Origin: Closterium sp. NIES-65
Lineage: Eukaryota > Streptophyta > Zygnematophyceae > Desmidiales > Closteriaceae
Reading direction: 5' to 3'
Assembly (NCBI GenBank): GCA_948144175.1
Contig: CANXME010000212.1
Coordinates: forward strand, 372,001-436,000
Length of the DNA stretch: 64,000 nucleotides
Below are positions 60,340 to 64,000 of this stretch, in pieces. Positions within the stretch are counted from its first letter, which is position 1. The number at the start of each line of letters is the position of its first letter. The position numbers and the translations under genes were made by a program. The notes under the pieces were generated by a model that saw nothing but the letters and a program-made list of their open reading frames with translations, made no database searches and had not been told where the DNA came from.

Positions 60340-60467
60340 TGTGAAATGAGTTAGCAGGAATGAAATGACTAAGGAAAGATTGGGTACAAATACAACCCTA
60401 GAAACCATGTACCCCATATGTGCTACCCCACTATAGCCTACAGCAACTATGTCATATAAATCTGACA
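60340..60467 (-). repeat. 3' LTR of copia I (128 bp)
   Basis: Minus strand TGTCAGATTTATATGAC...CTCATTTCACA. TTTATAT lies 7 bp in; the core TGTAGGCTATAGTGGGG and TATGGGGTACA follow. Confidence 0.88.
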
Positions 60468-60673
60468 CACCCCCATAGGCAAAGTGGGGGAGAACAAGGG
60501 GTCACAAGACCAGTCAAGCAAAACAAAGCAAGCTCAGGGTGGATCACAAAGTCACCACACAGTCCGAGCGCAAGAGTAGGGCCAGAGGCCAGTTCACATG
60601 CAGGAGTACAGACATATATATAAAACTAGACAAACAAGAGCAGGCATATATATATGTCACAGTACAAGTGAAG
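60468..60673 (-). other. 3' UTR and PPT of copia I
   Basis: 206 bp. PPT hairpin at about 60470-60490; TATATATA at about 60613-60621 and 60647-60656. Confidence 0.7.
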
Positions 60674-63600
60674 TCAAGAGGAGAGCAAGTGAGGCAAGAC
60701 AGGCACAAGACCCAGCTGGGTGCAGAAGCGCTGATGGTCACAAGGCGCGAGTGCCTTGGTGAACACATCAGCAGTGTTGGCCTCAGAGGCCACGTACGCA
60801 AGTCGCAACTGACCACGCTGCTGCAGCTCACGAGCAAGGAAGTAGCGGAGAGCAATGTGCTTCGTTCTGTGCTCCAAGCGCTGCTCTCGACACAAGGCCA
60901 GCATGGCCTTGTTGTCTACGTACAGCACTGGAGGAGAACGAGGCGGCTCTCCAAGGTCAGTCAGCAGGTAGGTGAGCCAGCGAAGCTCCTGTGCAGCCAT
61001 GGCCCCGGCGTAGATCTCAGCCTCACAACTGGAGCCGAGAACCGAAGACGAGCGAGTAGACCGCCACGAGACAGAGCCGGAACCAAGGCTGAAGGTGTAA
61101 CCCTGTGACGACCGCTGCGTAGCCTGGTCGTCAGCCCAAGAAGCGTCCGCGTGGCCGGTAAGGACCACTGGACTCCGCCCTCCAAGCACTAGCCCCATGC
61201 CCGACGTACTGCACAGGTAGCGCAATACCCTCTTCGCTGCAGCCATGTGCTCCGGTCTGGGTCTCCCAGGAGCAACATAGCGTGCAAGAATGCTCAGAGG
61301 GTATGCAAGGTCAGGTCGTGTGCAGGTCATCAGGTACATGAGGCAGCCAACAAGCTCTGCATACGGACCACTCGACTCTACGGACTCATCCGAAGGCAGA
61401 GCTGAGAGTGAGTGGCGAGTAGGCAGAGGAGTGGCCTGAGGCGAGGAGTACGTGAAGCCGAAGCGCTGAAGGACCTGCTGCACCATGTGTGACTGAGTCA
61501 AGGTAATGGTGCGGCGTGCTCTGTCCCGAGTGATCTGCAAGCCAAGGTAGCTGCGCAGTTCACCCAGGTCTGTGCACGTGTGTCTCTTCAGCAGCTCGGA
61601 CTTCACGTAGGCGAGTCCAGCAGTGTCCGCTGTGGCAAAGACCAAGTCGTCGACGTACACGAGGATGTAGAACGGCGGCAGGGAAGTGTCGGTGCGAAGA
61701 AACAGCGACGGGTCTGCAGTAGAAGGAGCTAACCCAAGAGCCGCAAGCGTAGTCCTCAGTGTGTCGTGCCACTCACGCGGTGCCTGGCGGAGACCGTAGA
61801 CTGGCCGTCGGAGGCTCCACTGGGTGCCAGGAGGGAAAGTCCCAGTGAAGCCAGGTGGACGGCGAAGCCAGATCTCCTCGTGCAGGCTACCCTGCAAGAA
61901 CGCAGTGCTGAAGTCGAGAGAGTGAAGCTCGTAGTCGCGCTGAGCGGCTATGTGCAGCAGCACCCGAAGAGTAGTCATCTTCGGGGTGGGAGAGAAGGTC
62001 TGAAAGTAGTCAACTCCCTGCCGCTGACTGAAGCCACGAGCAACGTACCGTGCCTTGAAGACAGGTGGAGAGCCCGGCGGCCGCTTCACCCTGAAGATCC
62101 ACATGCCACTGACGATGTTCGCCCCAGGAGGGGGAACCGCGTCAACGTAGGTGCCTGTGGACTTCCAGGAAGCCATCTCTGCATCCATAGCTGCCTGCCA
62201 CTGAGAGGAGTAGGGACCCTCTACGGCCTCCGCGTAAGAACGCGGAGTCGGGATGTCTAGTGCATCCGGGTCTCCCTCAGGGGCAAGCAGTACAGACGCG
62301 AGATGAGGTGAAGCAGCCGCTAGACATTGTAACTCCTCCTGCCTGTCCTCTAGGACGTCCGTGCCAAGAGCACACTCACCCCCGACGGACGGAGGACAGA
62401 CAGACGCAGACTCAGCAACAAGACCAGCAGCGTAGTCGAGACGACAGCGAGCAGCAAAGTCAACGAGCTCAGCGACTAGAGCAGACGCAGCAGTGGACTC
62501 AAAAGAGGGGTCAGTGACGACAGTAGCAAGCAGACGCGTGACAGTAGGACTGGCAGCGCGAAGAGAGTCCGACTCAGGGTCGACAAGCGCAGGAAGAGAG
62601 GACTCAGGAGGAGAAGGCAAAGGGGCACGCAGAGGAGCAGTGGACGGACGCAAAGACATCCGGTGCGTGCCAGGGACAGGAGGAGGACGCTGACGCGAAC
62701 TGCGACCACTAGCGCGAGCAGCACGAACAGGCGACGCGGGACGAGACGCAGGCTCACGACGCTCAGCAAGACCTCCAGTAGGACCAGTGTAAAGAGAGGG
62801 AGCAGGCAGTGGAGAGGAAGGCTCTAGTAGGGACTGCGACTGGACAGGCGGTGGACCCTCTACTGGAGGAGAAAGACCAAGAACCTGCTGCAGGAGCGGA
62901 ACGAAGTACGGCCGAGGCCGCGCGGCAGCTCCAGACTCAGCAGGGACAGCACCAGCACCCTCAGCGAAAGCACCAGCGCCACCCACACCTCCAGCGGCAG
63001 GACCAACAGCAGCAGGCTCAGCACGAACGCCCTCAGCAGCTCCAGCTCTAGGCGGACCCGCAGGTCCAGCAGCTCCGGGACCGGCAGCACCCGCACCCTC
63101 GACGGTCGAAGAAGTTCCAGCTCCAGCTCCAGCAGCACCTCCAGACTCAGCAGCACGCCTCCAGCGGCGAGCGAACCACTCGCGCAGCTCCTGTGGAGAG
63201 AGGGGCTCCCGGCGAGACGCAGCAGCAGGAGAAACCCCAGGCTCAGCAGCTCCAGACGCAGCACCCCCAGGCTCAGCAGCTCCCAGCTCAGCACCCCCAG
63301 GCTCAGCAGCTCCCAACCCAGCACCCCCAGACCCAGCACCTCCAGGCACAGCACCCCCCGGCTCAGCACCCCCAGGCTCCGCACCCTCCGCAGTAGCACC
63401 CTCAGGCCCAGCACCCCCAGCAGTAGTACCCCCAGGCTCAGCACCCCCGCGCACAGCACCCCCAGAGTCAGCACCCCCAGGCTCAGCACCCGCAGCAGCA
63501 CCAGAGTCACCAGTAACCTCGACCGGGTCAACGGCGTCTACCTGGGACACACCTGAGGGGGCAGGAACCTGAGGGGGGAGGGGGTCTACCGGGGGGGGAA

Positions 63601-64000
63601 CCGGCACAAGGAAGTCCGGGGGAGGGGGGAGGGAAGGAGTGCGGTAGGGGAAGAGACGGTAGAAGGGGACTGACTCGTCGAACGTGACGTCCTGGGAGGA
63701 CAGAACACGACGAGAGGAGGGGTGGTAGAACCGCCACCCTGGGGCGTCAGTGGGGAAGCCAAGGAAGACACAGGGAGCAGCACGAGGGGACAGCTTGTCC
63801 GTAGACAAGTCGCGGACAAACGCCCGAGATCCCCAGACACGGAACACAGACGCATCGCCAACCTTCCCCGTCCACAGCAAGGCAGGGGACATCGCAGGCC
63901 GAGAGACCCGGGGGTGAAGGTTGAGCTGATGCGCCGCGTACCTCACCGCAAACGGCCACAGAAAATGGGGGGCAGCCGCATGCATCATGGACGTACGAGC
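60674..64000 (-). CDS. pol: Copia Pol polyprotein, C-terminal part (element I, partial)
   Basis: Open without a stop from the window edge to TGA at 60674-60676. The visible part begins in the integrase just after the catalytic Glu ([21 protein letters not shown]). It continues through post-integrase [27 protein letters not shown], a GAEPG-type repeat (about 63235-63490), the SRREPLSPQELREWFARR block, the Pro-rich linker, RT ([25 protein letters not shown] near 61650) and RNase H ([43 protein letters not shown]). All visible catalytic residues are intact. Gag, protease and the integrase core lie to the right of 64000, so whether the whole copy is functional cannot be judged. Confidence 0.92.
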   Translation of the reverse strand, partial: ARTSMMHAAAPHFLWPFAVRYAAHQLNLHPRVSRPAMSPALLWTGKVGDASVFRVWGSRAFVRDLSTDKLSPRAAPCVFLGFPTDAPGWRFYHPSSRRVLSSQDVTFDESVPFYRLFPYRTPSLPPPPDFLVPVPPPVDPLPPQVPAPSGVSQVDAVDPVEVTGDSGAAAGAEPGGADSGGAVRGGAEPGGTTAGGAGPEGATAEGAEPGGAEPGGAVPGGAGSGGAGLGAAEPGGAELGAAEPGGAASGAAEPGVSPAAASRREPLSPQELREWFARRWRRAAESGGAAGAGAGTSSTVEGAGAAGPGAAGPAGPPRAGAAEGVRAEPAAVGPAAGGVGGAGAFAEGAGAVPAESGAAARPRPYFVPLLQQVLGLSPPVEGPPPVQSQSLLEPSSPLPAPSLYTGPTGGLAERREPASRPASPVRAARASGRSSRQRPPPVPGTHRMSLRPSTAPLRAPLPSPPESSLPALVDPESDSLRAASPTVTRLLATVVTDPSFESTAASALVAELVDFAARCRLDYAAGLVAESASVCPPSVGGECALGTDVLEDRQEELQCLAAASPHLASVLLAPEGDPDALDIPTPRSYAEAVEGPYSSQWQAAMDAEMASWKSTGTYVDAVPPPGANIVSGMWIFRVKRPPGSPPVFKARYVARGFSQRQGVDYFQTFSPTPKMTTLRVLLHIAAQRDYELHSLDFSTAFLQGSLHEEIWLRRPPGFTGTFPPGTQWSLRRPVYGLRQAPREWHDTLRTTLAALGLAPSTADPSLFLRTDTSLPPFYILVYVDDLVFATADTAGLAYVKSELLKRHTCTDLGELRSYLGLQITRDRARRTITLTQSHMVQQVLQRFGFTYSSPQATPLPTRHSLSALPSDESVESSGPYAELVGCLMYLMTCTRPDLAYPLSILARYVAPGRPRPEHMAAAKRVLRYLCSTSGMGLVLGGRSPVVLTGHADASWADDQATQRSSQGYTFSLGSGSVSWRSTRSSSVLGSSCEAEIYAGAMAAQELRWLTYLLTDLGEPPRSPPVLYVDNKAMLALCREQRLEHRTKHIALRYFLARELQQRGQLRLAYVASEANTADVFTKALAPCDHQRFCTQLGLVPVLPHLLSS

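Larger units (their letters stand above)
54234..64000 (-). mobile_element. Copia LTR retrotransposon H, split by copia I (5' end outside)
   Basis: 3' LTR at 54234-54365, open pol, and Gag up to 60339, where copia I is inserted. The first roughly 70 Gag residues, leader and 5' LTR lie beyond I, outside the window. It is inserted in the gypsy G1 leader; TGTAA at 54229-54233 is the visible half of the duplication. Confidence 0.88.
60340..64000 (-). mobile_element. Copia LTR retrotransposon I (5' end outside window)
   Basis: 3' LTR at 60340-60467, 3' UTR, and pol open to the window edge. It breaks H in Gag; CGGAC (60335-60339) is the visible half of the target duplication. Very similar to H over pol and 3' UTR, but the LTR differs (CATAGTTGC segment). 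Confidence 0.9.

Noticed and set aside
60340-60468. MSDLYDIVAVGYSGVAHMGY... as the Gag N-terminus of H
   Set aside because: This is translation of the copia I LTR fused to H gag by the insertion; genuine Gag starts MATP in relatives.

Overview
This 64 kb window holds no host gene that I can recognise. Essentially every base belongs to LTR retrotransposons inserted into one another. The copia-type elements use a primer-binding site related to the plant initiator-Met-tRNA site (TGGTATCAGAGC). A TRIM-like miniature LTR element and a chromodomain-bearing Ty3/gypsy element (chromovirus) are also present. Together with the GC-rich composition this suggests a plant-lineage (streptophyte) nuclear genome, possibly a charophyte-grade green alga. 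The organism call is an inference with low confidence; the repeat structure is read directly from the sequence.

The nesting can be reconstructed from terminal repeats and 5-bp target-site duplications (TSDs). The oldest layer is gypsy element G2 (+ strand, seen at 4732-5240 and 12604-14868). It carries copia element A (1-4731, cut by the window edge), a TRIM-like miniature element L (TSD GAGAA) that itself holds copia element K (TSD TCCCG), and a second gypsy, G1 (- strand), which appears to break G2 in its reverse transcriptase. G1 is seen at about 14869-15390, 30003-33065, 44744-45987 and 53607-54228. It holds four insertions: copia B (15391-30002, TSD ATAAC), copia E (33066-44738, TSD GTAAC), a different copia family F with 1,060-bp LTRs (45988-53606, TSD GTTCG), and copia H (from 54234). 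Those are invaded in turn: C sits in B's 5' LTR (22338-29938, TSD TTGTA), J in E (36256-42814, TSD CCCTG), a solo LTR in F's 3' LTR (46482-46609, TSD GACTC), and I in H's gag (from 60340, running off the window).

The main copia group (A, B, C, E, H, I, J, more distantly K) has unusual architecture. Its LTRs are only 125-136 bp, followed by a GC-rich leader of different tandem repeats in each copy. The single Gag-Pol reading frame of up to 1,996 codons encodes a capsid-like domain, a long glycine tract, a non-canonical CX13CX3HX4C module, protease, DD35E integrase, a linker expanded from a 15-bp (GAEPG) repeat, reverse transcriptase and RNase H. The 3' UTR ends in a hairpin with the polypurine tract.

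Element C looks intact and very young: identical LTRs, perfect TSD and an open polyprotein. I is open as far as visible. H has one nonsense codon plus the I insertion. J has nearly identical LTRs and an open pol but no Gag core. E has identical LTRs but a badly broken interior. J and E therefore look like non-autonomous passengers. A, B, K, F, G1 and G2 are decayed, many of their lesions being C-to-T or G-to-A transitions, as expected for methylated, silenced repeats.
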